A stretch of DNA of 64,000 bases from an uncultured Corynebacterium sp. GTDB lineage: Bacteria > Actinomycetota > Actinomycetes > Mycobacteriales > Mycobacteriaceae. Location of the stretch: assembly GCA_946223355.1 (NCBI GenBank), contig CAMIPB010000008.1, positions 15,607-79,606 of the forward strand, read 5' to 3'. The notes beneath the pieces were generated by a model. The model saw only the letters and a list, made by a program, of their open reading frames with translations. It was not told where the DNA came from and did no database searches. The position numbers and the translations under genes were made by a program. Shown one piece after another: positions 24,869-33,664 of the stretch (position 1 is the stretch's first letter; the number at the start of each line of letters is the position of its first letter).

Positions 24869-24910
24869 TTTACCCGGCATAGCCCACATCTTGGAGTTAT
24901 GCCGGGTAAA
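24869..24910. terminator. Strong hairpin after tetR
   Basis: TTTACCCGGCATA (24869-24881) and TATGCCGGGTAAA (24898-24910) form a perfect 13-bp stem with a 16-nt loop. No long T run follows, but its place between two same-strand operons makes termination the likely role. Confidence 0.65.
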
Positions 24911-24975
24911 GTCTTATAAGGCGCTTTTTGAAGCGGCTATGTATCTGTACGCGACGAACGAAAGACTTTATTACT

Positions 24976-26184
24976 GTGAAGGTTGCGATTTTAGGCGGCG
25001 ACGGCTTCTGCGGATGGCCGGCATCCCTGTACCTCTCGGACCAAGGCCACGAGGTAGCAATCGTGGATAACCTGTCCCGCCGCGCGATTGATAAAGAACT
25101 CGGCGCTGAGTCTTTAACTCCGATTGTGTCCATCGAGGAGCGTATCGCAGCTTGGAAAGAAGTCTCCGGAAAACAGCTCACTTTCCACAACATTGACGTA
25201 GCTCAGGACTATGACGGACTTCTCGAGTTCATTAACTCCTACTCCCCGGACGCCATCGTCCACTTCGCAGAACAGCGTGCAGCGCCGTACTCTATGAAGT
25301 CTGCAACGCATAAGCGCTACACCGTCGATAACAACATCAACGCCACCCACAACTTGTTGGCAGCAGTAGTTGAATCCGGTAAGGACATCCACATTGCTCA
25401 CCTGGGCACCATGGGTGTGTACGGCTACGGCACTGCGGGCATGGAAATTCCTGAGGGCTACTTCGACGTCAAGGTAGCGGTTCCAGGTGAGAACGAGGGC
25501 GAAGAGCAGCTCATCGATCAGTCCATTCTCTACCCTTCCAACCCGGGCTCGGTCTATCACATGACCAAGGTTTTGGATCAGCACTTGTTTGCGTACTACG
25601 CCAAGAACGACGAACTGCGTATCACCGACCTACACCAGGGTATAATTTGGGGAACCCACACTGAGCAGACGATAAAGGACGAGCGCCTCATTAACCGTTT
25701 TGATTATGACGGTGACTACGGCACGGTTTTGAACCGCTTCCTGATGCAGGCTGGTGTTGGCTACCCATTGACAGTGCACGGTACCGGTGGCCAAACCCGC
25801 GCGTTCATCCATATCCGAGACATGGTGCGTTGCATTGAGCTAGCTCTGAACAACCCACCGAAGCGCGGGGACCGCGTAATGATCATCAACCAGATGACCG
25901 AGACACACCGCGTAGCCCAGCTGGCTGAGCTCATCGCCGAGATTTCCGGCGCTGAGGTTGCATACGTGCCTAACCCACGTAAGGAAGCAGCCGAAAACGA
26001 GCTTTACGTCGCAAATGACACCTTCTTGTCTCTTGGGCTGAACCCAACGACGTTGTCCGAGGGCCTCCTGCACGAGGTGGAAGAAGTAGCCAAGAAGTAC
26101 GCGGATCGCTGTGATCGCTCCAAGATCCCAGCGCAGTCCCTGTGGACCAAAGACCAGTCCGCGGGTATCCCCGAAAACGCCTAA
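24976..26184 (+). CDS. sqdB: UDP-sulfoquinovose synthase (SQD1/SqdB type)
   Basis: Converts UDP-glucose plus sulfite to UDP-sulfoquinovose, the head-group donor of sulfolipid. 402 aa. It follows the plant/cyanobacterial SQD1 pattern along its length: NAD-binding GGDGFCGWPASLYLS, VDNLSRR, ESLTPIVSIEERI, VHFAEQRAAPYSM, LGTMGVYGYG (catalytic Thr), VYHMTKV (YxxxK), TDLHQGIIWG, YGTVLNRFLMQAGVGYPLTV, GGQTRAFIHIRD and YVPNPRKEA. These go well beyond a generic epimerase. GTG 24976 starts right at the KVAILGGDG motif. It is followed 29 bp later by an SqdX-like glycosyltransferase. Confidence 0.88.
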   Translation: MKVAILGGDGFCGWPASLYLSDQGHEVAIVDNLSRRAIDKELGAESLTPIVSIEERIAAWKEVSGKQLTFHNIDVAQDYDGLLEFINSYSPDAIVHFAEQRAAPYSMKSATHKRYTVDNNINATHNLLAAVVESGKDIHIAHLGTMGVYGYGTAGMEIPEGYFDVKVAVPGENEGEEQLIDQSILYPSNPGSVYHMTKVLDQHLFAYYAKNDELRITDLHQGIIWGTHTEQTIKDERLINRFDYDGDYGTVLNRFLMQAGVGYPLTVHGTGGQTRAFIHIRDMVRCIELALNNPPKRGDRVMIINQMTETHRVAQLAELIAEISGAEVAYVPNPRKEAAENELYVANDTFLSLGLNPTTLSEGLLHEVEEVAKKYADRCDRSKIPAQSLWTKDQSAGIPENA

Positions 26185-26213
26185 TCCGCTACCACCAAAA
26201 CGGTTTACTACTT

Positions 26214-27413
26214 ATGCGTATTGCGCTGTTCACGGAAACCTTCCTGCCCAAGATTGACGGCATCGTCACTCGTTTAACTAAGACTTTGGAGCAACTCGAC
26301 GCGTTAGGTCACGAGGTCTTGATCTTCGCTCCAGGTAGACCTCCAAAGACCTTCGGCAGTTTCGAGGTCGTTGCTGTCCCTTCGGTACCATTTTTTGCCT
26401 ATCCGGAGGTCAAGTTTGGCATCCCGTGGCCGAAGGATTTCCAGCGCTTGCGCGAGTTCGAACCGGACGTCATCCACGCGGTTAACCCAGTCTGGACTGC
26501 CGGTTGCGGTGTGCTCGCTGCTAAAGCTTTAAACATCCCACTCGTAGCTAGCTTTCATACCAACGTTCCTGAATACACCGAGGAACTAGGTATTGCGTGG
26601 TTGAAAAAGCCCGCGGCTACGGCCATCAACTTCCTGCATAACCAGGCACAAATCAACCTTTGTACCTCTGGTCCGATGGTGGATAAAGCCCGTGGCTTGG
26701 GTATGAAAAATGTTGAACTGTGGCCTAAGGCGGTAGATACGGTGACGTACCACCCGGATAAGGCAACTGACCAGATGCGTAACCTGCTCAGCGGCGGCAA
26801 TCCGGACGCACCTGTGGTGTCTTATATCGGTCGTATTTCCAAGGAAAAGCACCTGCACGAGCTGTCCAATATCATGGAACTCGTACGCGAGCGGGTGCCC
26901 AACGCTCGGCTCGCGATGGTAGGTTCTGGCCCAAATATCGAGCAGCTAAAGCACGAGTTCAAATCTGATTTCTGCATGTTTACGGGGTACCTTTCTGGCG
27001 ATGATCTCTCTGCTGCTTTTGCCTCCAGTGATGTATTCGTGTTCCCCTCCCGGACGGAAACATTGGGCTTGGTGGCTCTAGAATCTATGGCTTCGAATGT
27101 GCCGGTCATCGGTGCGCGCGCTGGTGGGATTCCGTTTGTGCTTGATGACAAGGAAACAGGGGTCCTCATCGAACCTGCGGCGCCGCTAGGGGTTCATGAG
27201 GTTCCGCAGGCAGACATTGACGTGGAAAACCGCTCTTGGGCAGACGCGATTGTAGCCTTGCTCACCGATGACTCTCTGCGCGAGCGCATGGGGAAGGCTG
27301 GCCGCGAGGAGGCTTTACGCCATTCGTGGCTCGAATCGACCAGATCTGTCGTGGACGTTTACGAGCGCGCTATCGTGCGCAAGGACAACGTGCTGCGCAA
27401 AGAAAAGGCATGA
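26214..27413 (+). CDS. SqdX/SQD2-like glycosyltransferase (GT4, GT-B fold)
   Basis: Predicted to transfer sulfoquinovose, or another hexose, to diacylglycerol. 399 aa. The N-terminus MRIALFTETFLPKIDGIVTRL and segments IHAVNPVWTAGCG, VASFHTNVPEY, HNQAQINLCTS, VELWPKAVDTVTYHP, VSYIGRISKEKHLHEL, LAMVGSGPN and VFPSRTETLGLVALESMA match SqdX/SQD2 and, less closely, the mycobacterial/corynebacterial MgtA mannosyltransferase. The ExxxxxxxE region of GT4 is SRTETLGLVALE. The SQD1-type neighbour favours the sulfolipid reading; a mannosyl- or glucuronosyl-lipid role is the alternative. It overlaps the next gene (ATGA). Confidence 0.85.
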   Translation: MRIALFTETFLPKIDGIVTRLTKTLEQLDALGHEVLIFAPGRPPKTFGSFEVVAVPSVPFFAYPEVKFGIPWPKDFQRLREFEPDVIHAVNPVWTAGCGVLAAKALNIPLVASFHTNVPEYTEELGIAWLKKPAATAINFLHNQAQINLCTSGPMVDKARGLGMKNVELWPKAVDTVTYHPDKATDQMRNLLSGGNPDAPVVSYIGRISKEKHLHELSNIMELVRERVPNARLAMVGSGPNIEQLKHEFKSDFCMFTGYLSGDDLSAAFASSDVFVFPSRTETLGLVALESMASNVPVIGARAGGIPFVLDDKETGVLIEPAAPLGVHEVPQADIDVENRSWADAIVALLTDDSLRERMGKAGREEALRHSWLESTRSVVDVYERAIVRKDNVLRKEKA

Positions 27414-28714
27414 TGGACTACTCCGCACCCCGTAGCTTAGAAGATATCGTTATCGACGGCCTGCTTGCCCAGGCCATGATTGATCGTCACTTTCGTGAAT
27501 TCACCGGCCCAGTAGGCGACGTTGAGTTCAACGGTGAGCGAACCGCGGACGCACACGTTGATATTCGCTTCCACCGGGTTGATCCCGGGGTTGCCCCTTC
27601 CGCTCCAGCGAGAAAGAAAAGCACTGGTTTAAGCGTTGACGCCAGCGGTTTTAAAATCGCGGAGTTTAGCGATAGTCACTGGCAATGGACTACCACTCAA
27701 TTAGACCGGTTCAGCTCGTGGGCAATCCCGCAGTTGCACAACCAACCGCAAGAACTCAATCCTCTGCTGTTCACCGCAACACGCACGCTGTGTGGCAACC
27801 GCCCCATCGTGGTCCGCGCGGGTGATGGCACGCGCCCTCACGAAGTTATCGTGGTCAATTATGCTCGAAGCCTCGCCCAAAAACCCGCGCACTCAGCTAC
27901 TGTCCGGGACGCAATCATAGCTTTTCTATCCACGACGCCAAGCCGAGGTACCTCCTCTATTCCGCAGGTTCCTCAATCATTGCGCACCCGCAATGAGAAG
28001 CGCGCTGTCTTAGCTTTTGCTGCGCACCAGCGCCAAAGCGTGGAATGGAACGCCGCGGCATCAGCCTACCAATTCGATGATGGATCGCTCGTGCAATTCC
28101 GCGGCAACCGCATCCAGTCGCTGTCTACTTCCAGTGGGCAGCAAGTACTGAGTCTGCCTGATATTCAAGCTGATGCCTTCTTTCTAGCCGCGGAACACGA
28201 ATTGCTTGTCGACGCCCTTTTGCCCCGCGCCCAGATAAACCTCAACCTCCACGCAGGAACCTTCACCGCTTCGTCAGGGCCGAAAGCGGTTTCTGGCGGT
28301 GCCTTGTTGATTGCCACGTGTACTCCCCAAACCTGGACATGGGCGTGGGCGGACCCATTTGTTGCTTCGCTTCCAATTTCTAATGGCTCCCACCAGGTCC
28401 GTCATATCGGGCAGGCGCACGGAATTGTCCCGCTGCTTCGCCCTCATCTTCCAGTCGAGGAAGCAGATGCAGCCGCGCTTTACGACGTCGTTAAGCCCAT
28501 CCTCAACCACTGGGTCCACCTAGTTGCGCCGCTGGGAACGAAAAATGAAAAACCAGTAACCGGGCTCTTTCTTGCGCACTCCCCGCAGCTACAGCTCGCA
28601 CCATCTGGCTCCCCTCTTGCTCGCCAGGCGCAAGAGGCAGTGCTCGATATCCCGGTTCCACCGGCTCTCAATGCTGACCGGGCACGACAGGCTTATTCGC
28701 GACTCCGGGTGTAA
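27410..28714 (+). CDS. Uncharacterised protein in sulfolipid-type operon
   Basis: 434 aa, soluble, without signal peptide or membrane helix. I do not recognise the family. It begins MMDYSAPRSLEDIVIDGLL (ATG 27410, overlapping the previous stop; ATG 27413 also possible; AGAAAAGG just upstream). Several Trp-rich segments follow: SDSHWQWTTTQLDRFSSWAIPQL, ATCTPQTWTWAWADPFVA and LNHWVHLVAPLG. The internal repetition of QWTW/TWTWAW-type motifs in two halves suggests a duplicated domain. Overlap with the glycosyltransferase implies a linked role, for example as accessory or scaffold in lipid head-group assembly (inference only). Confidence 0.75.
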   Translation: MMDYSAPRSLEDIVIDGLLAQAMIDRHFREFTGPVGDVEFNGERTADAHVDIRFHRVDPGVAPSAPARKKSTGLSVDASGFKIAEFSDSHWQWTTTQLDRFSSWAIPQLHNQPQELNPLLFTATRTLCGNRPIVVRAGDGTRPHEVIVVNYARSLAQKPAHSATVRDAIIAFLSTTPSRGTSSIPQVPQSLRTRNEKRAVLAFAAHQRQSVEWNAAASAYQFDDGSLVQFRGNRIQSLSTSSGQQVLSLPDIQADAFFLAAEHELLVDALLPRAQINLNLHAGTFTASSGPKAVSGGALLIATCTPQTWTWAWADPFVASLPISNGSHQVRHIGQAHGIVPLLRPHLPVEEADAAALYDVVKPILNHWVHLVAPLGTKNEKPVTGLFLAHSPQLQLAPSGSPLARQAQEAVLDIPVPPALNADRARQAYSRLRV

Positions 28715-28823
28715 CCGCCAGACCCGTCCATTTGCCCCAAGCTGCTCCAGAAACCACAATTGTGCACGCGCTATTAGACATAAGCACGAACTAAGCACAG
28801 GACGAAAATCAAGGAGTGAGCTT

Positions 28824-30101
28824 TTGAACGGTGAGCCAGCTGAAAAAATTGATGTTGTAGTTGTTGGTGGAGGTCAATCAGGTGTTGCAATGAGCGAACA
28901 CCTAACCGACTTGGAGATTGACCACGTCGTTCTTGAGCGTGGAAGGATCGCTGAACGTTGGCGCAGTGAACGTTGGGATTCTCTGGTTACCAATGCGCCT
29001 GCTTGGCATGATCGCTTTCCTGGATTGGAACATGAAGGTTTAGAAGCCGATGACTTTGTTCCAAAGGAAGCAATCGCTGACTACATGGTCACCTACGCAC
29101 AGCGATTCAATGCTCCCATCAAAGAAAATGTCGAAGTACACCGGGTCACCCCTAACGCTGGACAACGGGGATTTGTAGTAGAAACCTCAGCTGGTACGTT
29201 CCATGCGAATTACGTAGTTTCCGCGACTGGTCCGTTTCAAACCCACTCCTACCCAAACCTTGTTCCCGAAGATTCAGGCATTAAGCAAATGCACTCGGCC
29301 AGCTACCGAAACCCTCAGGATCTACCCGAAGGCGGTGTACTCGTCGTCGGCGCAGGTTCCTCAGGCGTGCAAATTGCCAACGAGCTTAATCAAGCTGGCA
29401 AGGACACCTACCTAGCTGTCGGCGCACACGAGCGCCCACCTCGTAACTACCGCAATCGTGATTTCTGCTGGTGGTTGGGAGTCCTGGACCGCTGGGATGA
29501 TGTGAGTGGGGCTCACGTTACCATCGCTGTTTCCGGCGCAAATGGAGGTAAAACCATTGACTTCCGCGAGATTGCCAACCAAGGCATTACGCTAACCGGC
29601 CGTGCGAAGCACTACAGCAATGGCTCAATCCATTTTGCAAATGACCTGCGCACAAACATCGAAGCCGGTGACACAAGCTTGCTCGAGATGCTTCAAGCGG
29701 CAGATTCCTACGTCGAAGAGCAGGGACTGCAGCTGCCAGAAGAACCTTCGCTCCATGAGATCGGCCCAGATCCAGAGTGCATGACGTCTCCGATTAGTGA
29801 GCTGAATTTTGCAAATAACAACATCAAAACCATTATTTGGGCTACAGGTTTTGGCCGGGACTATTCCTGGCTTCAAGTTGACGGCGCTTTAGACGAATCC
29901 GGAAATCCAGCCCATAATCGCGGAGTTTCAAAAGCCCACGGATTGTATTTCATGGGACTCCCCTGGCAGTCGCGTCGAGGTTCGAGCTTCATTTGGGGAT
30001 GCTGGCACGACGCCCGTTACATCGCGGATCAAATCAGGATTCAGCGCAAATACCATGCATACTCCAACTCCGGGGATTCAAAATCTGTCATAGGAAACTA
30101 G
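28824..30101 (+). CDS. FAD-dependent monooxygenase / NAD(P)-binding oxidoreductase
   Basis: 425 aa of the flavin-containing monooxygenase/CzcO-like group. Two Rossmann motifs are present: VVVVGGGQSGVAMSEHL for FAD near the N-terminus and VLVVGAGSSGVQIANEL for NAD(P)H in the middle. Also present are ERGRIAERWRSERWDSL, NYVVSATGPFQTHSYPN and ATGFGRDYSWL. The Baeyer-Villiger fingerprint is not intact. TTG 28824 is chosen because AAGGAG (28811-28816) lies 7 nt upstream. It lies 109 bp after the previous gene and may or may not belong to the sulfolipid operon. It overlaps the next convergent gene by 4 bp. Confidence 0.85.
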   Translation: MNGEPAEKIDVVVVGGGQSGVAMSEHLTDLEIDHVVLERGRIAERWRSERWDSLVTNAPAWHDRFPGLEHEGLEADDFVPKEAIADYMVTYAQRFNAPIKENVEVHRVTPNAGQRGFVVETSAGTFHANYVVSATGPFQTHSYPNLVPEDSGIKQMHSASYRNPQDLPEGGVLVVGAGSSGVQIANELNQAGKDTYLAVGAHERPPRNYRNRDFCWWLGVLDRWDDVSGAHVTIAVSGANGGKTIDFREIANQGITLTGRAKHYSNGSIHFANDLRTNIEAGDTSLLEMLQAADSYVEEQGLQLPEEPSLHEIGPDPECMTSPISELNFANNNIKTIIWATGFGRDYSWLQVDGALDESGNPAHNRGVSKAHGLYFMGLPWQSRRGSSFIWGCWHDARYIADQIRIQRKYHAYSNSGDSKSVIGN

Positions 30102-30823
30102 GCAAAGAACACCGAAAGTAGTGTGACAAGCACACTTGGAAGCAACAGGCCGCCTATAACCAGCCAACTGGCTTTGTGGGCGAAATTGATGGAGTAGTTG
30201 CCCGGTTGGCATTCAACCATGAGCCGGTGATCTTCAGGGTTGTGGTAGATGATTCCCCACTTGAGTTTCTTCTTCGAATCCTCAGGTGGGTATTTGTTTT
30301 GAGCGCGGCTTTGCGCGTGAGCTAGAGACCCGACAAGGGCGAAAATAATGATGAGAATGGCGACCAACTCCCACCAAACGGAGCCCTCCACACGACTTTC
30401 TAAGAAGTACGTCGACCACATCATGAACGAGAGGACAGTCGTTAAGACAAGCGTCCACAATCCAATGTACTTGAGGGATAAATTTGCTGACTCTATTCGT
30501 CGCGCCACGTCCATCTCTGTGACCTGATCAAACTTACTGGGCTTTTGTTTAGCAAAAAAGTGCACAGCGAGTGCGGATAGCCATAAGACAATGAGCGTAA
30601 ACCCCGGCCCGAAGCCAAATTGCATGAGGACTGTTGCCAAGTTGCGCTTGGCAAAATTATCCGCCTCCCCTGCTGCATTCCAGTGGATGGGAAGCGGATC
30701 AGGCAGTGCCGAGATGTTTACAAGTGCATACGCGACGACACCAACAACAACTGTGGCCGAGACTAGAGAATAGAAATGGGAAAACGGCTTTAGCTCTGGC
30801 GAGGCTGGGCTGGGCTCAGTCAA
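30098..30823 (-). CDS. DUF1648/DUF5808-type membrane protein
   Basis: 241 aa. The first helix plus LPDPLPIHWNAAGEADNFAKR is the DUF1648 signature seen in SdpI-like immunity and regulatory membrane proteins. Four or five further helices and a C-terminal WGIIYHNPEDHRLMVE segment, typical of DUF5808, follow. TTG 30823 is chosen because GGGGGGAG stands just upstream; an in-frame TTG at 30847 abuts the preceding stop codon. It follows the 3-hydroxyisobutyryl-CoA hydrolase-like gene directly. Function unknown; a role in envelope homeostasis or peptide immunity is only possible by analogy. Confidence 0.72.
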   Translation of the reverse strand: MTEPSPASPELKPFSHFYSLVSATVVVGVVAYALVNISALPDPLPIHWNAAGEADNFAKRNLATVLMQFGFGPGFTLIVLWLSALAVHFFAKQKPSKFDQVTEMDVARRIESANLSLKYIGLWTLVLTTVLSFMMWSTYFLESRVEGSVWWELVAILIIIFALVGSLAHAQSRAQNKYPPEDSKKKLKWGIIYHNPEDHRLMVECQPGNYSINFAHKASWLVIGGLLLPSVLVTLLSVFFA

Positions 30824-30847
30824 AGTCTCTCCCCCCGATTCATGCAA

Positions 30848-31882
30848 CTATCTCAGTTGTTCTAGAATTGCTTGCTTATCAACGTCTTCAACCCTAGCAG
30901 GCTGGAATTGAGGATCCCCGGTTTTGTCAACAAGCACAGCCCGTACGCCCTCTACAAAGTCAGGTTGCCGGATGAGGTAGGTGCCCAGCGCGAGCTCATT
31001 ATCCAAACCAGCACGCAAGTCCGGTGCAGCAGCATTTGCCTTAAACAGTTCTACTGCGGCAACGAGGGAGGTTGGACTAGCCACGCCTTCCAGGCTCTTC
31101 ACGATTTCTCGGAGTGATTCATGGGGATGGTTGTTTACTGCCTCAACGATCTCTTCCCAGGAACCTTTGTCAAAGGTCTCTTCAATGGCTGTGACCATAT
31201 CTGCCAAAGGTGGAGTGTCATTCGGCTCGCATTCCACGCCGACCAGAGCATCCTCCACGCCCTTTTCAATGACGCTATCGATGAAATCGGTGCCGATTTC
31301 TGGCACATAGTGGGTTGCCAGACCAGTCCAAAGCATATCGGCTGCGTACATGCGATACGCCGTGGTTGCCCAAAACAGCGCTAACGGCGCAGATGCCTTG
31401 GCTCTAGTACCAATCATGCGTTGGGAAAAATATGACATACCGACGTCCGTGACAAAACCGATGTTCATCTCTGGCATGGAAGCAAACGCCTTATCGCTAA
31501 CAATCCGGTGGCTACCATGTGCAGAAAGCCCAAGTCCTCCACCCATCGCGACGCCATCAATCAAAGAAATATACGGCTTGGGAAACTCAGAAATCAGATG
31601 GTTCATCTCGTACTCAGTACGAAAGTACGTATCTGTTTCTTTCAGGCGGCCCTCAACCACCCCATCACGAGCAGAGCGGACATCACCACCCGCACAAAAG
31701 GCCTTCGGACTATTCGAGTACACCAAAACCTGCGTGACATTCGCATCATCACGCCATTGTTCGAGGATAGCCTTGATGTCAAGAATCATCTCTGGGCTCA
31801 GGGAGTTGAGAGCTTTAGAGCGATTGAGTTCAATGACTCCGGTCGTCTTGCGGACATAAGTGTTTACGGCTGGTTCATTCAT
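30848..31882 (-). CDS. 3-hydroxyisobutyryl-CoA hydrolase-like crotonase
   Basis: 344 aa, longer than simple enoyl-CoA hydratases and matching the HIBYL-CoA hydrolase subgroup of valine catabolism. The motif KAFCAGGDVRSARDG and the second oxyanion loop IDGVAMGGGLGLSAHGSHRI are typical, as is SMPEMNIGFVTDVGMSYF with the catalytic Glu/Asp region. The C-terminal extension contains the family helical segment ending RVEDVDKQAILEQLR. Other crotonase reactions remain possible because no valine pathway genes are adjacent. Confidence 0.87.
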   Translation of the reverse strand: MNEPAVNTYVRKTTGVIELNRSKALNSLSPEMILDIKAILEQWRDDANVTQVLVYSNSPKAFCAGGDVRSARDGVVEGRLKETDTYFRTEYEMNHLISEFPKPYISLIDGVAMGGGLGLSAHGSHRIVSDKAFASMPEMNIGFVTDVGMSYFSQRMIGTRAKASAPLALFWATTAYRMYAADMLWTGLATHYVPEIGTDFIDSVIEKGVEDALVGVECEPNDTPPLADMVTAIEETFDKGSWEEIVEAVNNHPHESLREIVKSLEGVASPTSLVAAVELFKANAAAPDLRAGLDNELALGTYLIRQPDFVEGVRAVLVDKTGDPQFQPARVEDVDKQAILEQLR

Positions 31883-31932
31883 GCTTCAAGTGTTACACAT
31901 CACAGCATGACTTCGCAGAAAAACGATTAACT

Positions 31933-33294
31933 CTAAGTCTGCTTAATTGTGGCCAGCAATCCAGCCAACATGAAATTGGCATGGTGGGACAAAAGGGCAC
32001 ACTGGTTTTCCTCATCCATTTCGGACAACGACCCATGGGAACATAGAAAGACAAATCCGTGCACTGTTGCCCAGCCGATGAGTACCTGTTGGAATAGTAA
32101 CCAGGGATCTTCCGGTGCTCCCTCATTAAGAAATAGATCAGTAAAACATTCAGACATCAGGGCAAAGGCTTCGCCCATGTCAAAAGCCGCCGCAGATTCT
32201 GCAAAATTGGTGGGGACAATAGACTGCGTTGATACATGCACCATCGCCTCAAAATTGTCCGGATTATCCAAGCCCCACGCCAAGTATCCTGCTGCCGCAT
32301 TAGTGAGTTTTTCTGCAGGAGTCATAGAACCGGACTTGCAGAACACTGCACCATTAACAAAAGAGGCCATCTGTTTATCAAGGAGACGCTCAACCTCCGC
32401 CGAATGAGTCATCGCATTGCGGAACTGGGCAGAAGCACTGGCTACCTTATGGTGTTTCTCTTCAGTCGCGCCCACAAAAGAAATAGCAACGACACCGTAG
32501 CGCGAAATTTCGTCTCGCGCGTCAGCCAATGCTTGGGGATTAGTGGCACTCTTGAACACATCTTCTGGCGCGATTGATGCTTCACGGGAACAATCTAGTG
32601 CGTCTAACACCAGTTCCGGAGTTGCCACTTCTATAGGATCAGTGAGTTGGCGCTTGAACCCATAGATAAAGTTTTCTATCGCACAGAGAATGATTTGTTT
32701 TCGTATTGGTGCACCCAAATGGCGCAAGATTCCCACGGAAGACAACAGGGAGACACCGTGGATGGTGGCCCACGCACTCGTCACAGCTAAGTCAATCTGG
32801 GAATCAACGATGTCTTCACCCTTAGTTTCCTCACCAATTTCCCTAAGACAGTTTTCTGTGAGGGTGAAGACGAAAGGTACAATTCCTTCGAACCTTTCAA
32901 AAAGCGAGTTTCTGCTTTTTTGTGGAAGAGTTTGTTCCGTAGCAATGCAGTAAAACAGGTGAGGGCTTTGGATAGAGAACTCGTAATACCCCATCGCCAC
33001 TTGTGCTAGCTTCTCGCTCGGGGATGCATCCGCTGGCAGTTTCGATATTGCTTGCTCGACGAACGAATCAAGGACCTCAAGAAGAGAATGTCCCATTTCC
33101 CTTATGAGAGAGCGCATGGTTGGGAATACCGCCAAGACTTCTTCTACTGGGACTTCAAGCCCAGCTGCAATCTCTTTGAAATCAAGGTGAACAACGCCCT
33201 GGCGATGCACGATATCCCTGGCCTGAATGAGGATACGGCTTTTGAGGTCACCACTTTCCGCGGTGACCTTCCAGGAATCCAGTTGGTTGTTCAC
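31933..33294 (-). CDS. Double-length TetR-like regulator with two C-terminal domains
   Basis: 453 aa, about twice the usual ~200. Residues ~18-65 form a TetR-type HTH (SRILIQARDIVHRQG...FKEIAAGLEVPVEEVLAVF). Two copies of a WHG-type ligand-binding domain follow, each marked by AxATxHG: SAWATIHGVSLLSS and, near the end, IGWATVHGFVFLCSHG. Between them the second HTH region (LADARDEISRYGVVAISFVGATEEK) has lost its recognisable helix pattern. One DNA-binding and two effector domains per chain are predicted. GTG 33294 is used. It follows a monooxygenase gene on the same strand, with palindromes before both. Confidence 0.82.
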   Translation of the reverse strand: MNNQLDSWKVTAESGDLKSRILIQARDIVHRQGVVHLDFKEIAAGLEVPVEEVLAVFPTMRSLIREMGHSLLEVLDSFVEQAISKLPADASPSEKLAQVAMGYYEFSIQSPHLFYCIATEQTLPQKSRNSLFERFEGIVPFVFTLTENCLREIGEETKGEDIVDSQIDLAVTSAWATIHGVSLLSSVGILRHLGAPIRKQIILCAIENFIYGFKRQLTDPIEVATPELVLDALDCSREASIAPEDVFKSATNPQALADARDEISRYGVVAISFVGATEEKHHKVASASAQFRNAMTHSAEVERLLDKQMASFVNGAVFCKSGSMTPAEKLTNAAAGYLAWGLDNPDNFEAMVHVSTQSIVPTNFAESAAAFDMGEAFALMSECFTDLFLNEGAPEDPWLLFQQVLIGWATVHGFVFLCSHGSLSEMDEENQCALLSHHANFMLAGLLATIKQT

Positions 33295-33323
33295 GTCTTA
33301 CCCATCACAACAGCGCTCTTTGG

Positions 33324-33350
33324 AGTAGAAAATTAATTTAATTTTCTACT
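33324..33350. promoter_or_regulatory. Perfect AT-rich palindrome before the double TetR gene
   Basis: AGTAGAAAATTAA (33324-33336) and TTAATTTTCTACT (33338-33350) are perfect 13-bp arms around a single T at 33337. It starts 30 bp upstream of the tetR GTG and covers the last codons and stop of the monooxygenase gene. It could be an operator or a processing/termination hairpin. Confidence 0.55.
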
Positions 33351-33664
33351 TTGTACTCAGCCATCATATCCCACGAGGTCTTACCTTCCATATGGAAGTT
33401 AATAATCTTAGGAGTAGACGCTAAGTATTCTGGAAATTCTTCACAGGAACGCTTGAAATGATCGGATTGAACGTGCGCAACATCTGCTCCGTCAAGATAG
33501 GACTCAACGAGCATAAACTTCGTGTTGTCTTCTGGGTCCGCGTACATCTTAAAAAATAAGCAACCGGGCTCCGCGTTGCACGCGTCTGAGTACCACTGAG
33601 TCTTTTCCAAGAATGAATCGGCGAATTCTGATTTTACATCAAAAAGTACGTTGATATGAATCAT
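33338..33664 (-). CDS. Antibiotic biosynthesis monooxygenase (ABM) domain protein
   Basis: 108 aa single-domain protein of the dimeric alpha-beta barrel group (YgiN-like quinol monooxygenase, HapK and heme-degrading relatives). Residues HINVLFDVKSEFADSFLEKT, EPGCLFFKMYADPEDNTKFMLVESYLDGADVAHVQSDHFKR give the beta-alpha-beta pattern with the conserved His. Substrate unknown; quinones or aromatic electrophiles would fit the linked TetR regulator. The start codon lies inside a 12-bp inverted repeat that also brackets a likely -10 element, so transcription is probably repressor-controlled and the leader very short. Confidence 0.8.
   Translation of the reverse strand: MIHINVLFDVKSEFADSFLEKTQWYSDACNAEPGCLFFKMYADPEDNTKFMLVESYLDGADVAHVQSDHFKRSCEEFPEYLASTPKIINFHMEGKTSWDMMAEYKVEN

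Noticed and set aside
30119..30134. GTGTG/CACAC hairpin near the convergent ends of the monooxygenase and DUF1648 genes
   Set aside because: Only 5-6 bp, lies inside coding sequence and lacks a T tract.
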